64,000 nt of DNA from Bacillus sp. 7884-1 (GCF_002272245.1 NZ_NPDD01000018.1:1-64000); one strand, 5' to 3'. Numbered from the stretch's first letter, positions 27,027 through 36,417 are shown. Made by a program: numbers and translations. Notes: generated by a model from the letters alone, not told the origin.

Positions 27027-27066
27027 AAAAAGCCGCAAAAACTTGAGTAAAGTTCTGTGGCTTTTT
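27027..27066. terminator. Bidirectional terminator
   Basis: AAAGCC and AACTT on the left face AAGTT and GGCTTT on the right, with A- and T-runs outside. It lies between the repeat array and the convergent oxidoreductase gene. Confidence 0.75.
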
Positions 27067-27069
27067 CCT

Positions 27070-28059
27070 TTAAATTTTTACAATAAAACGACCTCTTGCC
27101 TGCCCTTGTAATATGATAGGCAGTTTCTGTGGAAGCTCTTCTAGTCTTATTTCTTTGAAAATGGAATCTAAAACTTCCGGTTTGAAATCAGTTGCCATTC
27201 GCTCCCAAAGTAGTTTGCGTACTTCCATCGGACAATAGACAGAGTCAATCCCGAGGAGATTAATACCTCGAAGGATGAATGGAAATACAGTCGCAGGTAC
27301 GTTTCCGCCTCCTGTTAATCCACTGACAGCAACGGAACCATTGTAATGGATTTTACTTAAAATAGCCGCTAAAGATTCTCCGCCAACTGGGTCGACAGCA
27401 GCTGCCCAAAGTTGTTTATCTAAAGCTTTTACTTTTCCGTTGTAAACCTCGTCCCTAGAAACAACCTCTTTTGCACCGAGTTTATTTAAATAATCATGTT
27501 CACTTTCTTTCCCGGTACTGGCCACGACATCATAGCCTCGTTTAGCCAAAATTGCAACGGCGATACTTCCTACGCCTCCAGTAGACCCCGTAACTAACAC
27601 TTTCCCTTTTTCAGGAGTAAGCCCATTTTCTTCAAGTCTTAGAACAGAAAGGGCTGAGGTTAACCCTGCAGTTCCGTAGATCATCGCTTCTTTTAACGTA
27701 AGGTTTTCTGGTAACGGTATAACCCAATCAGCTGGAATTCGTGCATATTCACTATACCCGCCATAATGGGAGACACCGATTTCATAGCTAGTAGCAATAA
27801 CTTGATCTCCCTCGGTATAACGAGGGTCTTCAGACGAGACCACAACTCCTGCCAAATCAATTCCTGGTACAAAAGGGTAAGACCTTACGATTTTACCTTC
27901 AGGAATACTGGCTAATCCATCTTTGTAATTAATACTGGAATAGGCAACTTTGATCAGTACCTCGCCAGCTGGTAAATCATTAAGGGAAAGACTTTTAACC
28001 CCAACACTGAAATCAGTTTCTGTCTTATCAACGACAAAGGCTTTAAAATTCTCATTCAA
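27070..28059 (-). CDS. Zinc-free MDR-family NADPH oxidoreductase (YhdH/acrylyl-CoA reductase type)
   Basis: About 329 residues of the medium-chain dehydrogenase/reductase family. AFVVDK at the start, SSINYKDGLASIPEGKIVRSYPFVPGIDLAGVV and the nucleotide-binding VLVTGSTGGVGSIAVAILAKRGYDVVAST mark the YhdH/YhfP subgroup, which reduces acrylyl-CoA or quinone-like enones. The catalytic zinc ligands of alcohol dehydrogenases are absent, as expected. The start is TTG 28057-28059, seven bases after GGAGGT (28067-28072); the longer frame to 28101 would swallow this ribosome site. It ends at a shared terminator. Confidence 0.85.
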   Translation of the reverse strand: MNENFKAFVVDKTETDFSVGVKSLSLNDLPAGEVLIKVAYSSINYKDGLASIPEGKIVRSYPFVPGIDLAGVVVSSEDPRYTEGDQVIATSYEIGVSHYGGYSEYARIPADWVIPLPENLTLKEAMIYGTAGLTSALSVLRLEENGLTPEKGKVLVTGSTGGVGSIAVAILAKRGYDVVASTGKESEHDYLNKLGAKEVVSRDEVYNGKVKALDKQLWAAAVDPVGGESLAAILSKIHYNGSVAVSGLTGGGNVPATVFPFILRGINLLGIDSVYCPMEVRKLLWERMATDFKPEVLDSIFKEIRLEELPQKLPIILQGQARGRFIVKI

Positions 28060-28125
28060 AACGATGACCTCCATTAATTTAATAATTTCCATTTTCATCA
28101 TACTACATTATCAAAAAGCAGCGTA

Positions 28126-28152
28126 AAACCCCTAGCTTTAGATATGGGGATA
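28126..28152 (+). repeat. Left-end subterminal hairpin of the IS element
   Basis: CCCC (28129-28132) and GGGG (28146-28149) frame a TA-rich loop, in the same orientation as the right-end hairpin, to which it is nearly identical. Confidence 0.6.
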
Positions 28153-28267
28153 TAAGCTGTATTTTTTGAGGGATAAAGTCAGAGCTCTTGCTATACTTTT
28201 TATAAAAATATTGGTATGATAAAAGTGAGGATAGAACATGCGTTCCTTGTGAGGGGAGGTGAACGAA

Positions 28268-29760
28268 ATGTATAGTGCCTATAAAATACAAATACATCCA
28301 GACCATGAATTGTTCGATTACTGTGATTCACTATGTTTTAAAGCGAAAAACTTGTACAACATAACCAATTACTATATTAGACAGGTTTACACGGCGCTAA
28401 AAAAAGAAACGAGAAATGAAAATCAACTTCAGGTTCTATTGGATATTGAATCACATTTACCTAAAATGAATGAGATTCGTCAGAAAAGCTATGAAATAGC
28501 AAAGATGAAACCTAAGAAAGTAGATAAAAGCGGCAAATTAATTGATGTAAAGTTGAAGCCATTTGAGATGCCCCATCATGAAAAATCATTTATTGGATAT
28601 GGCTTTGTAGAAGCCTTATTTAAAGTGATGAAACAAGTAGATTACACTTCTATGCCCTCCCAATCCAATCAACAAACAATGAAAAAAGTATATGATGATT
28701 GGAAAAGTTTCTTTAAAGCCTCTAAGAAATATAAACTCAATCCTGCAATCTTTTCAAGTAAGCCAAAGATTCCAAAATATAAACAAAAAAATGGAAGAAC
28801 CACATGTTATTTAACCAATCAAATAACCACGATCAAAGAAGGAAATGTTCTTAAATTACCTGGAACCTACCTACAGTTAAGCCTGGGAAAATGGCTCAAT
28901 CCGAAGGGAAATTGCAACAGGTTCGAATTGTCCCGTCCTATGGTCGCTACGTAGTAGAAATCGTTTTTAAAGGTAAACAAGACAAGGAAATCCAACGATC
29001 TGAAATTCAAATTAATGAATTGATATTTGAGCCAAAACGAGTAATGGGTATTGATTTAGGGGTAGATAACCTGGCAACTATTGTTGATAACACGGGGCTA
29101 AAACCTCTGCTTATCAAGGGCACAAGGTTAAAATCTATCAATCAATACTATAACAAATTAAAGGGCAAGTACATGAGTATTATTCGAAATGGCAAAGGTC
29201 CTAAAGAAGGTATTTTTAACACTAAACGAATGATTTCGTTGGATCGAAAAAGAAATAATCGAGTCATGGATTTTTTGCATAAGGCTAGCTCTAAAGTGGT
29301 GGAAATTGCTTTAGAAAGAAATATTGATACCATTATCATTGGAAGGAATGTTTGTTGGAAATTGGGGGTTGATATGCAAAAGGCAAATAAGCAGACCTTC
29401 ATCCAAATTCCACATTCAACTTTCGTTGAAATGATTCGATACAAAGCCGAGCGCAAAGGTGTTCAAGTCATTGATAGGTAAGAAAGCTACACTTCCAAGT
29501 CCAGTTTCTTGAACCATGACCCCATACCGACATTCGGAGAAGAACACCAAACTATTTTTAGTGGGTATCGAAGCACTAGGGCTTTTTACAAAATCAAGGG
29601 CTCAAAAGTTCTAATCCATGCAGATGTAAATGGCGCCTTTAATATCGTTCGAAAACATGTAAAGAATGCCTTTGAAGGACTTGAAAAAAATCAATTCCTT
29701 CAAGCTCCACAGAAAATCATCATAAAAAATAGACATGCAAAGCTGAAGGCTTCGGCCTGA
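28268..29760 (+). pseudogene. tnpB: tnpB (RNA-guided nuclease, IS605 OrfB) with a frameshift and a stop
   Basis: Three consecutive open segments (28268-28954, frame 2; about 28891-29481 and 29482-29760, frame 1) together make one TnpB of about 497 residues. A single-base loss near 28907 (in AAGGGAAA) shifts the frame; adding one G restores GKWLNPKGKLQQVRIVPSYG. A TAA at 29479-29481 interrupts the later part just before ESYTSKSSF. The three RuvC acidic positions are still visible: GIDLGVDNLA, ALERNIDTIIIG and HADVNGAFNI. The usual CxxC zinc-ribbon between the last two is lacking, as in the ESYTSK branch of the family. ATG 28268 has GGAGGTG. Confidence 0.85.
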
Positions 29761-29824
29761 TGTACTAGCGGGACTTGTGGTAGCCCACGTAAAGACAATG
29801 GTGCTTTTTAAGACTATTCTTTCG

Positions 29825-29851
29825 AAACCCCTAGATTTATCTATGGGGATA
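29825..29851 (+). repeat. Right-end subterminal hairpin of the IS element
   Basis: CCCCTAGAT pairs with ATCTA-T-GGGG (one bulge), 65 bases after the tnpB stop. In active relatives the guide (omega) RNA runs from the end of tnpB into this end. Confidence 0.65.
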
Positions 29852-29898
29852 CTCATAGTTAAACTATAGAACTCTTACGTTAAACTGGAGTGGTGAAT

Positions 29899-31443
29899 AT
29901 GTTTGTGGCTGGACAAAAAGATATGCAAAAAATGGATCAATACACCATTGAAAAACTCGGCTTACCTGGTGCTGTGTTAATGGAAAATGCAGGTGCAAGG
30001 GTAGTTGAGGAAATTTCCCAATATACTACTGATAAAAATACCAGAGTGATTGTTTTGGCTGGAGGTGGTAACAACGGCGGAGATGGTTTTGTTATTGCTC
30101 GCAGGCTCTTTGATAATGGATTAAGTCCGAAACTATGGCTATTAGTAGATCCTGAACGAATAAAAGGGGATGCAAAAATTCATTCCGAGGTTTACATAAA
30201 AAGGGGATTACCCCTATTCCAACTCAAAGAAGACAATTTACAAACACTTCGGGATGAATTGAATCAAGCAGACATCATAATCGATGCCATTTTAGGGACG
30301 GGTGTAGATGGTCCTGTTCGACAACCTTTGCATGATGTTATTTCGCTGGTTAATACATATGCAGGTAAGAAAACCATTATTTCGGTGGATATCCCATCAG
30401 GTGTTAGCAGTGAAAATGGGAAGGTAGAGAGTGTCGCTATTAAAGCAGACAAGACCATTACTTTTGTGTTTCCTAAGAAAGGGTTCTTTTTAAATGAAGG
30501 ACCCCAATATGTTGGGGAGTGGAAGGCAGTCGATATTTCTGTGCCACCCTTGATTGTTGAGGAATTGGGGCTTAAAATGCCTAGGCTCATTACTGAAGAA
30601 CTGGCTATTGCCTCCGTTCCAGTCAGACCCAAACATGGCCACAAGGGAACCTTCGGTCATGCGCTGATTTTAGGCGGTTCTTTGCAATTTGTAGGTGCAC
30701 CCATCTTTTCAGCAAAGTCTGCACTCCATTCAGGGGCGGGATTAGTCACGTTAGCTGTTCCAGGTACGATTTATCCAATGGTCGCTGCACAAAATCCTGA
30801 ATCTTTATTACTGCCTTTGCCTGCTGAGAATGGACATTTTTCTGATGAGGCAATTCACACTATCTCACCCATGCTTCATCAATTTGACACGGTTGCAGTT
30901 GGACCGGGAATGAGTAGATTTCAAGAAGGGGAAGCATGGATGAAATCCTTATTTTCTCATCTAACTCAGCCCGTAGTGATTGATGCAGATGCATTATTCT
31001 TGCTCAGAAACCAATTGGACGTGCTGGATAACTATAAAGGTATTGTAATAATGACTCCTCATCCAGGTGAAATGTCAAAGCTGCTAAATAAAACGGTAAA
31101 AGAAGTGGAAGAAAATCGACTTGAAATTGCCAGCGATTTCGCGAAGGAGCATTCTATTTATTTGCTATTGAAAGGTCACCGCTCGGTCATTGCCACACCT
31201 ACTGGCGAGCTATATATCAATCCGTACGGTCATGATGCTTTAGGAAAAGGCGGGAGTGGTGATATTCTCACAGGGCTTATTGCCTCGTTTCTTGCTCAAG
31301 GAGCTACACCTTTACATGCTCTTATTTCTGCTAGTTATTTACATGCACGAGCTGGTGAAGAAAAAGCAAAAGTTCTATCGCACTATGGCGTAATGCCTTT
31401 TGATATCATTCTAGGGGTAAAAAAGCTTTTAAATGAGATGTAA
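29899..31443 (+). CDS. nnr: Bifunctional NAD(P)HX epimerase / ADP-dependent dehydratase
   Basis: A 514-residue fusion that repairs hydrated NADH and NADPH. The N-terminal epimerase half (about 1-215) has MENAG, VLAGGGNNGGDGFVIARRL and the Asp-containing DAILGTGVDGP. The C-terminal kinase-fold dehydratase half (about 235-510) has KGTFGHALILGGS, TPHPGEMSKLL and GKGGSGDILTGLIASFLAQG. Both active sites look intact. ATG 29899 is eight bases after GGAG, whereas the in-frame GTG 29890 overlaps that site. It directly follows the IS remnant. Confidence 0.94.
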   Translation: MFVAGQKDMQKMDQYTIEKLGLPGAVLMENAGARVVEEISQYTTDKNTRVIVLAGGGNNGGDGFVIARRLFDNGLSPKLWLLVDPERIKGDAKIHSEVYIKRGLPLFQLKEDNLQTLRDELNQADIIIDAILGTGVDGPVRQPLHDVISLVNTYAGKKTIISVDIPSGVSSENGKVESVAIKADKTITFVFPKKGFFLNEGPQYVGEWKAVDISVPPLIVEELGLKMPRLITEELAIASVPVRPKHGHKGTFGHALILGGSLQFVGAPIFSAKSALHSGAGLVTLAVPGTIYPMVAAQNPESLLLPLPAENGHFSDEAIHTISPMLHQFDTVAVGPGMSRFQEGEAWMKSLFSHLTQPVVIDADALFLLRNQLDVLDNYKGIVIMTPHPGEMSKLLNKTVKEVEENRLEIASDFAKEHSIYLLLKGHRSVIATPTGELYINPYGHDALGKGGSGDILTGLIASFLAQGATPLHALISASYLHARAGEEKAKVLSHYGVMPFDIILGVKKLLNEM

Positions 31444-31509
31444 GTTGTGTACTAAATTCATAACTTTAAACTAAAATAGTAGCAAGTAAAAAAATTAGGA
31501 GTTGATTTT

Positions 31510-31536
31510 ATGTATGTGGTAAGACCCCCTTGTTAA
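31510..31536 (+). CDS. Eight-residue leader peptide MYVVRPPC
   Basis: ATG TAT GTG GTA AGA CCC CCT TGT TAA, with a good ribosome site (TTAGGAG at 31495-31501, eight bases upstream). It ends 70 bases before an MFS transporter gene. Its stop codon overlaps the left arm of a terminator-like hairpin. An Arg-Pro-Pro run is a natural slow or stalling sequence for ribosomes. This is the classic layout of drug-inducible leader control. The peptide is not one I recognise. Expression is unproven. Confidence 0.55.
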   Translation: MYVVRPPC

Positions 31537-31596
31537 TCTAAAAAGTCCATCCGGCCGCCTCCTTAGATTTTTCTTTCAAAAAGAGAAATGAGGAGG
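31535..31596 (+). promoter_or_regulatory. Two mutually exclusive leader hairpins: terminator-like and SD-sequestering
   Basis: Hairpin A: AATCTAA (31535-31541) pairs with TTAGATT (31563-31569), followed by TTTCTTTC, a plausible intrinsic terminator. Hairpin B: CCTCCT (31558-31563) pairs with AGGAGG (31591-31596), extended inward by ATTT/AAAT and TCTTT/AAAGA, which hides the transporter's ribosome site. A and B share 31563-31569 and cannot form together. Folding energies were not computed. Confidence 0.6.
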
Positions 31597-31606
31597 AGTT
31601 ATCTGG

Positions 31607-32791
31607 ATGATGGTAAAAAACATTTATAAACTGTACTTAATAACATTTTTCCATAACCTTATCCCTGCATACGTAATTGAAAGATTGTTCTGGGAGCAGC
31701 GGGGTATGTCGGTCTTAATGGTTGTACTTTGCGAAATTATCTATGCCGTTACAATTGTCATTTTTGAGATACCTACAGGGGTTTTAGCCGATAAATTTGG
31801 GCGAAAACCATTGCTCGTTTTGGGTGCATTCTTATCAATGTTGGAATATATTATGCTGCTATCTGCCCATCACTTTTGGACATTTGCCTTGGTAGTGAGT
31901 TTAGCAGGAATTTCAAGCGCCTGTACAAGTGGTGCCTGGAATGCACTCCTCTATGACTCACTGAAAGCAGTCCAAAAGCAAAAATCATTTGAAAAAATTG
32001 TCGGGAGAATGAATTCACTCGATTTTGTCGGCTCATTGATTGCAGCACTATCGGGGGGAGTCCTAGCAAAATATTATGGTTTTGAGTTTAACTATATTCT
32101 TTCGGCAATAAGCATGTTCCTTGCTTTTGTACTCACTTTGTTAGTAAAAGAGCCTTCAAGGATAAGTCTAAATGGAGATACACAAACGATACAGGAAAAT
32201 TTTATGTTTTATATTAGAAAATCTTTTTCTATTTATAAATCCAATCCAAAGTTAGTTTCGATTATTACGCATGCAATGGCTATTTGTGCCTGCATCACGT
32301 ATTTAGATGAGTTTTGGCAGCTTTATTTAGATGAAATTGGCTATTCTGTGCTTTTTTTCGGAGTATTTTCAGCTTTGATATCGCTGGCAAGAATTCCAGG
32401 AAACCTACTTGCTTCGTATCTGCTTAGCTATTTTATTGCAGAATCAATCATTCTATTTATTCTAGGAATCACCACTGTGTGCTTTTTTATGACAGCTATT
32501 TTTCCCGGCAGTATCGGCTTAATTATGATTCTAATCATCTTTTTAGCTAGTGGGGTAATGGATCCTGTTGTAATTGGATATATTCACCATCATGGTAATT
32601 CAGACATACGAGCCACAATGGAGTCCATACAATCCTTGATTGAGAGCATCCTTACGTTTACAGTCGGCATCGTATTTGGAATCATCTCGTCATATATTTC
32701 AGTCATATCGGGTTTTTTCTTTTTAGGAGTTTTCTCCTGTCTGTTTTACTTTTTCTTTTTAAGAAAAATTCGGTGCTTTGCAAAAGGGTAG
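31607..32791 (+). CDS. MFS transporter, probable drug exporter under leader control
   Basis: A 394-residue major facilitator protein with about twelve helices. Motif A is clear (GVLADKFGRKPLLVLG, about 60-75), and FEIPTG precedes it as in many drug/H+ antiporters. ATG 31607 follows AGGAGG (31591-31596), which is buried in the predicted hairpin B. The peptide MYVVRPPC encoded upstream suggests that a translation inhibitor induces it. Substrate is unknown. It lies downstream of nnr, 163 bases away, and ends at its own terminator. The C-terminal half is rich in Ile/Phe and reads open throughout. Confidence 0.85.
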   Translation: MMVKNIYKLYLITFFHNLIPAYVIERLFWEQRGMSVLMVVLCEIIYAVTIVIFEIPTGVLADKFGRKPLLVLGAFLSMLEYIMLLSAHHFWTFALVVSLAGISSACTSGAWNALLYDSLKAVQKQKSFEKIVGRMNSLDFVGSLIAALSGGVLAKYYGFEFNYILSAISMFLAFVLTLLVKEPSRISLNGDTQTIQENFMFYIRKSFSIYKSNPKLVSIITHAMAICACITYLDEFWQLYLDEIGYSVLFFGVFSALISLARIPGNLLASYLLSYFIAESIILFILGITTVCFFMTAIFPGSIGLIMILIIFLASGVMDPVVIGYIHHHGNSDIRATMESIQSLIESILTFTVGIVFGIISSYISVISGFFFLGVFSCLFYFFFLRKIRCFAKG

Positions 32792-32793
32792 AG

Positions 32794-32816
32794 GCCATCC
32801 TCCGGGATGGTTTTCC
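32794..32816 (+). terminator. Terminator after the MFS gene
   Basis: GCCATCC and GGGATGG pair around TCC, followed by TTTTCCTATTTTTC. Confidence 0.7.
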
Positions 32817-32916
32817 TATTTTTCACACACTATAACGTTATCTAGTTGAAACCTATTTGCCTATTTATTCGTCTTTTTGGTTGTAGCAACTTAGAAATTT
32901 GTTAAGGAGAGATTAT

Positions 32917-33843
32917 ATGAAACGTTTTTATAAGGTGACGGCATTTGCTATTATTCTTGCTTTACTTTTTTCAGTAAGTAGTACAAGCAAGGTGTTCGCC
33001 GATACGAATACTAATGGCAATAATGAAGAAAGTATCAACGAAAAGTTCGGGCTGCCAATCGTGGTTTATGGAGAAGCATTATCAGAGGCTCAAAAGGATG
33101 AAGTTAGGGAGCTATTAAAGGTAAAGGATACAAGCAAGGTAAAAGAGATTACTGTTTCAGGAGAAGATCTTGTTACTTATATTAAAGGTGATCCACACTC
33201 TAATATGTATTCCTCCGCTAAAATTACGAGAAAAGATTCAGGTGAAGGACTTGTTATTAATCAGGTAACTCCCGAAAATATTACAGAGGTTACCAATGAA
33301 ATGTATGCAAACGCCTTGTTGACTGCTGGTATTCAGGATGCCGTTGTGGATGTGGCTTCTCCGGTAAAAGTAAGCGGACATTCTGCGTTAGTAGGAATAT
33401 ATAAAGCCTATGATGCAGGAGAAGGTGCAGGTTTAAATAAAGAACGGACAGAGGTTGCCAATGAAGAGTTGAACTTAGCAACTGACTTGGCTAAAAAGGA
33501 AGGGTTAGATCAGGATAAGGTTAGTGAGCTATTAACTGAAATTAAAAAGGAAATAGCAGAGCAGAATCCAGCAACAAAAGAAGAACTTGCTGCCATTATT
33601 GATGAGAAGTTAAAGTCCCTGGAGATCAACTTAAGTCCAGAAGACCGACAGCTGTTACTAGACTTATTTGAAAAAATGAGAGACCTAAATATTAATTTTG
33701 ATAATGTTAAATTACAGCTTGAAAATCTTACTAATGACATTCAGCAACGGATTGAAGAAGCAGTAGGCGACAAGAATTTTCTGCAAAAAGTTGCAGATTT
33801 CTTTAAAGAATTAATCGAAAGTATTAAAAGTATATTCTCATAA
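32917..33843 (+). CDS. Secreted DUF1002 protein (YpuA-like)
   Basis: A 308-residue exported protein. ATG 32917 with AAGGAGAG begins a signal peptide (MKRFYKVTAFAIILALLFSVSS) with likely cleavage after KVFA. The body matches DUF1002, as in B. subtilis YpuA: GLPIVVYGEALSEAQKDEV, VTPENITEVTNEMYANALLTAGIQDAVVDVASPVKVSGHSALVG. The C-terminal 100 residues are helical and charged, likely coiled coil. Function is unknown; an envelope role is suspected for the family. It lies just upstream of ftsZ but is separated by a terminator and 257 bases. Confidence 0.85.
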   Translation: MKRFYKVTAFAIILALLFSVSSTSKVFADTNTNGNNEESINEKFGLPIVVYGEALSEAQKDEVRELLKVKDTSKVKEITVSGEDLVTYIKGDPHSNMYSSAKITRKDSGEGLVINQVTPENITEVTNEMYANALLTAGIQDAVVDVASPVKVSGHSALVGIYKAYDAGEGAGLNKERTEVANEELNLATDLAKKEGLDQDKVSELLTEIKKEIAEQNPATKEELAAIIDEKLKSLEINLSPEDRQLLLDLFEKMRDLNINFDNVKLQLENLTNDIQQRIEEAVGDKNFLQKVADFFKELIESIKSIFS

Positions 33844-33848
33844 TTCTT

Positions 33849-33874
33849 GGCTCAGTCTTTGAACTGAGCCTTTT
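33849..33874 (+). terminator. Terminator after the DUF1002 gene
   Basis: GGCTCAG and CTGAGCC pair around TCTTTGAA, then TTTTATAT. Confidence 0.8.
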
Positions 33875-34132
33875 ATATGTTTGTAACAAAATTTTAATGA
33901 TAAAAAAAAGAGGAATGACTACAGGACTATATAAAAATCCCCAGTTTTTTGTTAAAATAGAATTTAAGAATAAAGTTTCGACAAAATTCACAAAAATATG
34001 CTTTAGTTAGATTATAATTTATACTAGTGTAATAAATCTGCTATAAGCTTTAGAACCTAAAAATACTCATTTGAATTTTTTGAATTTTGAATATGAGGCA
34101 AAGAATTATGCGGGAGCAGGAGGAAATCTATC

Positions 34133-35275
34133 GTGTGGGATTTTGAAATGGACATAGATCAAGTTGCAAGAATTAAAGTTATTGGTGTTGGCGGCGGCGG
34201 TAATAATGCCGTTAACCGGATGATAGAGGACGGCGTTCAAGGCGTAGAATTTATCGCGGTTAATACAGATGCTCAAGCACTTAAACTATCAAAAGCAGAA
34301 ATTAAAATGCAAATTGGCGCAACCTTAACGAGAGGCTTAGGTGCAGGTGCTAATCCTGAGGTTGGCAGGAATGCCGTCGAGGAAAGTAGAAAACAGATCC
34401 AAGAAGTATTAAAAGGAGCAGATATGGTCTTTGTTACCGCTGGTATGGGCGGAGGAACTGGTACTGGTGCTGCGCCAGCTATTGCCCAAATCTCCCGTGA
34501 ACTTGGTGCTTTAACCATTGGTGTTGTGACACGTCCATTTGGATTTGAGGGCCGTAAACGTGCAACCAATGCAGCAGCAGGGATTGATTTGATGCGGGAA
34601 GCAGTAGACACATTGATTATTGTCCCTAACGATCGCTTACTGCAAATCGTAGATAAGAAGACTCCTATGATTCAAGCATTCCGTGAAGCGGATAACGTGC
34701 TCAGACAGGGTGTACAAGGAATTTCCGATCTAATTGCGGTTCCTGGATTAATCAACCTCGATTTTGCTGATGTTAAAACCATTATGTCTAATCAAGGTAC
34801 AGCTTTAATGGGTATTGGTTTAGCTAAAGGTAAAGACCGTGCAGTAGAAGCAGCGAAGAAAGCTATTTCTAGTCCATTACTTGAAACTTCGATTGATGGA
34901 GCACAGGGAGTCCTAATGAACATCACAGGCGGCAGCAATTTAAGTCTATATGAAGTTCAAGAAGCTGCAGATATTGTTTCCTCTGCTGCAGACAAGGAAT
35001 TAAATATGATCTTTGGTTCGATTATCAATGAAGACTTTAAAGATGAGATTATGATAACGGTCATCGCTACTGGTTTTTCTGAAACAGAACTTTCTTCAAG
35101 AAAAAGTGCGGCTGCTCCTACAAGGGACACGAATTCTAGACCACAGTCACAAGGTTTTTCACGACGTGAGCAAAGTGTTCAAGAAGAGCCGGTACAAAGT
35201 AATGAAAGACAAAGACAACAATCAGAAGATGGGTTAGATATCCCAACATTCCTGCGTAATCGAAATAGAAGATAA
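34133..35275 (+). CDS. ftsZ: Cell division GTPase FtsZ, outside a division cluster
   Basis: A 380-residue tubulin homologue that polymerises at mid-cell. The GTP signature GGGTGTG is at 107-113, VGGGGNNAV at 19-27, and the T7 catalytic loop [13 protein letters not shown] near 210. A spacer-like linker (about 320-365) leads to the conserved tail [12 protein letters not shown] that binds FtsA and SepF. It starts at GTG with AGGAGG nine bases upstream. In Bacillus ftsZ normally follows ftsA in the dcw cluster. Here it stands alone between DUF1002 and proline dehydrogenase genes with its own terminator. Many core residues differ from the canonical Bacillus protein (for example [17 protein letters not shown] in place of RQLQAAGGISAMKEAVD), so a second, diverged but intact copy is likely. 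Confidence 0.95.
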   Translation: MWDFEMDIDQVARIKVIGVGGGGNNAVNRMIEDGVQGVEFIAVNTDAQALKLSKAEIKMQIGATLTRGLGAGANPEVGRNAVEESRKQIQEVLKGADMVFVTAGMGGGTGTGAAPAIAQISRELGALTIGVVTRPFGFEGRKRATNAAAGIDLMREAVDTLIIVPNDRLLQIVDKKTPMIQAFREADNVLRQGVQGISDLIAVPGLINLDFADVKTIMSNQGTALMGIGLAKGKDRAVEAAKKAISSPLLETSIDGAQGVLMNITGGSNLSLYEVQEAADIVSSAADKELNMIFGSIINEDFKDEIMITVIATGFSETELSSRKSAAAPTRDTNSRPQSQGFSRREQSVQEEPVQSNERQRQQSEDGLDIPTFLRNRNRR

Positions 35276-35289
35276 AAGCTTACAATGAA

Positions 35290-35323
35290 GGCTGCTCGAG
35301 AATAATCTCGGCGGTCTTTTTTT
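35290..35323 (+). terminator. Terminator after ftsZ
   Basis: CGAGA-ATAA-TCTCG forms the top of a longer imperfect stem (GGCTG... with ...CGGTC), followed by seven T. Confidence 0.7.
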
Positions 35324-35424
35324 GATGAGAATAAAGCGCATACAATTTTTTTGAAAATATAAGGTTAATTTAAAAAACTTATGCTAAAATAATATTGAAA
35401 TAACAACAGCAAGGAGTAATCGCT

Positions 35425-36408
35425 ATGTTGAAAGATATTTTTATAGGCTTATCTCAAAATCAATTTTTAAATAGTGCAGCTAAAAAGTATGGCTTAAAAT
35501 TGGGTGCACAAAGTGTTGTTGCCGGTACCAATATTGATGAAGTAATAAAAAGTATTAAAGAGTTAAACGCACACGGTATCTCTTGTACAGTAGATAACCT
35601 AGGTGAATTTGTCTTTAAAGAAGAAGAAGCGACAGAAGCGAAGGAACAAATTCTTAACGTTATTGAAGCGATACATGAGCATAAGGTGGATGCGCATATT
35701 TCTTTAAAACCTACTCAAATAGGTTTGGATATTGAATACAACTTTTGCTTAAACAATCTTAGAGAAATCGTTGATAGAGCAAACAACTATGGTATTTTTG
35801 TTAATATTGACATGGAGGATACTAGCCACCTACAGCCTACTTTTGATATTTTGGATGATTTGTCCAAGGAATATGACAACGTAGGAAGTGTTATTCAAGC
35901 TTATTTGCTGCGTGCTGATGAATACCTAGAAAAATACAAAAACTACCGTTTACGTATTGTAAAAGGGGCTTATAAGGAGCCCGCTGAATACGCTTACCAA
36001 GATAAGAAAGATATCGATGCAAACTTCATTAAATTAATTGAGTGGCATTTATTAAACGGAAAATTCACTTCAATTGCAACACATGATCATCACATTATTA
36101 ACCATGTGAAGGAATTTGTTAAAAGGAACAACATCCCAAATGAACAATTTGAGATTCAAATGCTTTATGGTTTTAGAAAAGAACTTCAACTTCAATTGGC
36201 AAGCGAAGGCTATAACTTCTGTACGTATGTTCCATTTGGAAATGACTGGTATGGTTATTTTATGAGACGACTTGCAGAAAGACCTCAAAACTTAAATCTA
36301 GTTGCAAAGCAAGTTTTTAACAAAAAAACAAACACAATTATCGGCGTAGCTGCAGGGGCATTTTTAATAGGAAGAATGACGAAAAATGCTAAGAAGAAAC
36401 GTAGATAA
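35425..36408 (+). CDS. Proline dehydrogenase family protein
   Basis: A 327-residue FAD enzyme of the PutA/PutB barrel family, oxidising proline to pyrroline-5-carboxylate. Signatures: SLKPTQIGLDI, NIDMEDTSHLQPTFDIL, VIQAYLLRADEYLE, RIVKGAYKEPAEYAY, IATHDHHII, and FEIQMLYGFRKELQ followed by YVPFGNDWYGYFMRRLAERPQN. All core active-site segments are present. A C-terminal hydrophobic stretch (IIGVAAGAFLIG) followed by basic residues may tether it to the membrane. ATG with AAGGAG. No pyrroline-5-carboxylate dehydrogenase gene is adjacent. Confidence 0.9.
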   Translation: MLKDIFIGLSQNQFLNSAAKKYGLKLGAQSVVAGTNIDEVIKSIKELNAHGISCTVDNLGEFVFKEEEATEAKEQILNVIEAIHEHKVDAHISLKPTQIGLDIEYNFCLNNLREIVDRANNYGIFVNIDMEDTSHLQPTFDILDDLSKEYDNVGSVIQAYLLRADEYLEKYKNYRLRIVKGAYKEPAEYAYQDKKDIDANFIKLIEWHLLNGKFTSIATHDHHIINHVKEFVKRNNIPNEQFEIQMLYGFRKELQLQLASEGYNFCTYVPFGNDWYGYFMRRLAERPQNLNLVAKQVFNKKTNTIIGVAAGAFLIGRMTKNAKKKRR

Positions 36409-36417
36409 GTATGTGGT

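Larger units (their letters stand above)
28120..29862 (+). mobile_element. IS200/IS605-superfamily (IS1341-type) element, tnpB-only, decayed
   Basis: A broken tnpB gene is flanked by related subterminal hairpins in the same orientation: AAACCCC...TATGGGGATA at 28126-28152 and AAACCCC...CTATGGGGATAC at 29825-29851. Same-orientation imperfect end hairpins, no terminal inverted repeats and no target duplication are typical of this superfamily. No tnpA transposase is present, so it could only move with help in trans. Exact cleavage points were not determined; ends are estimates. Confidence 0.75.
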
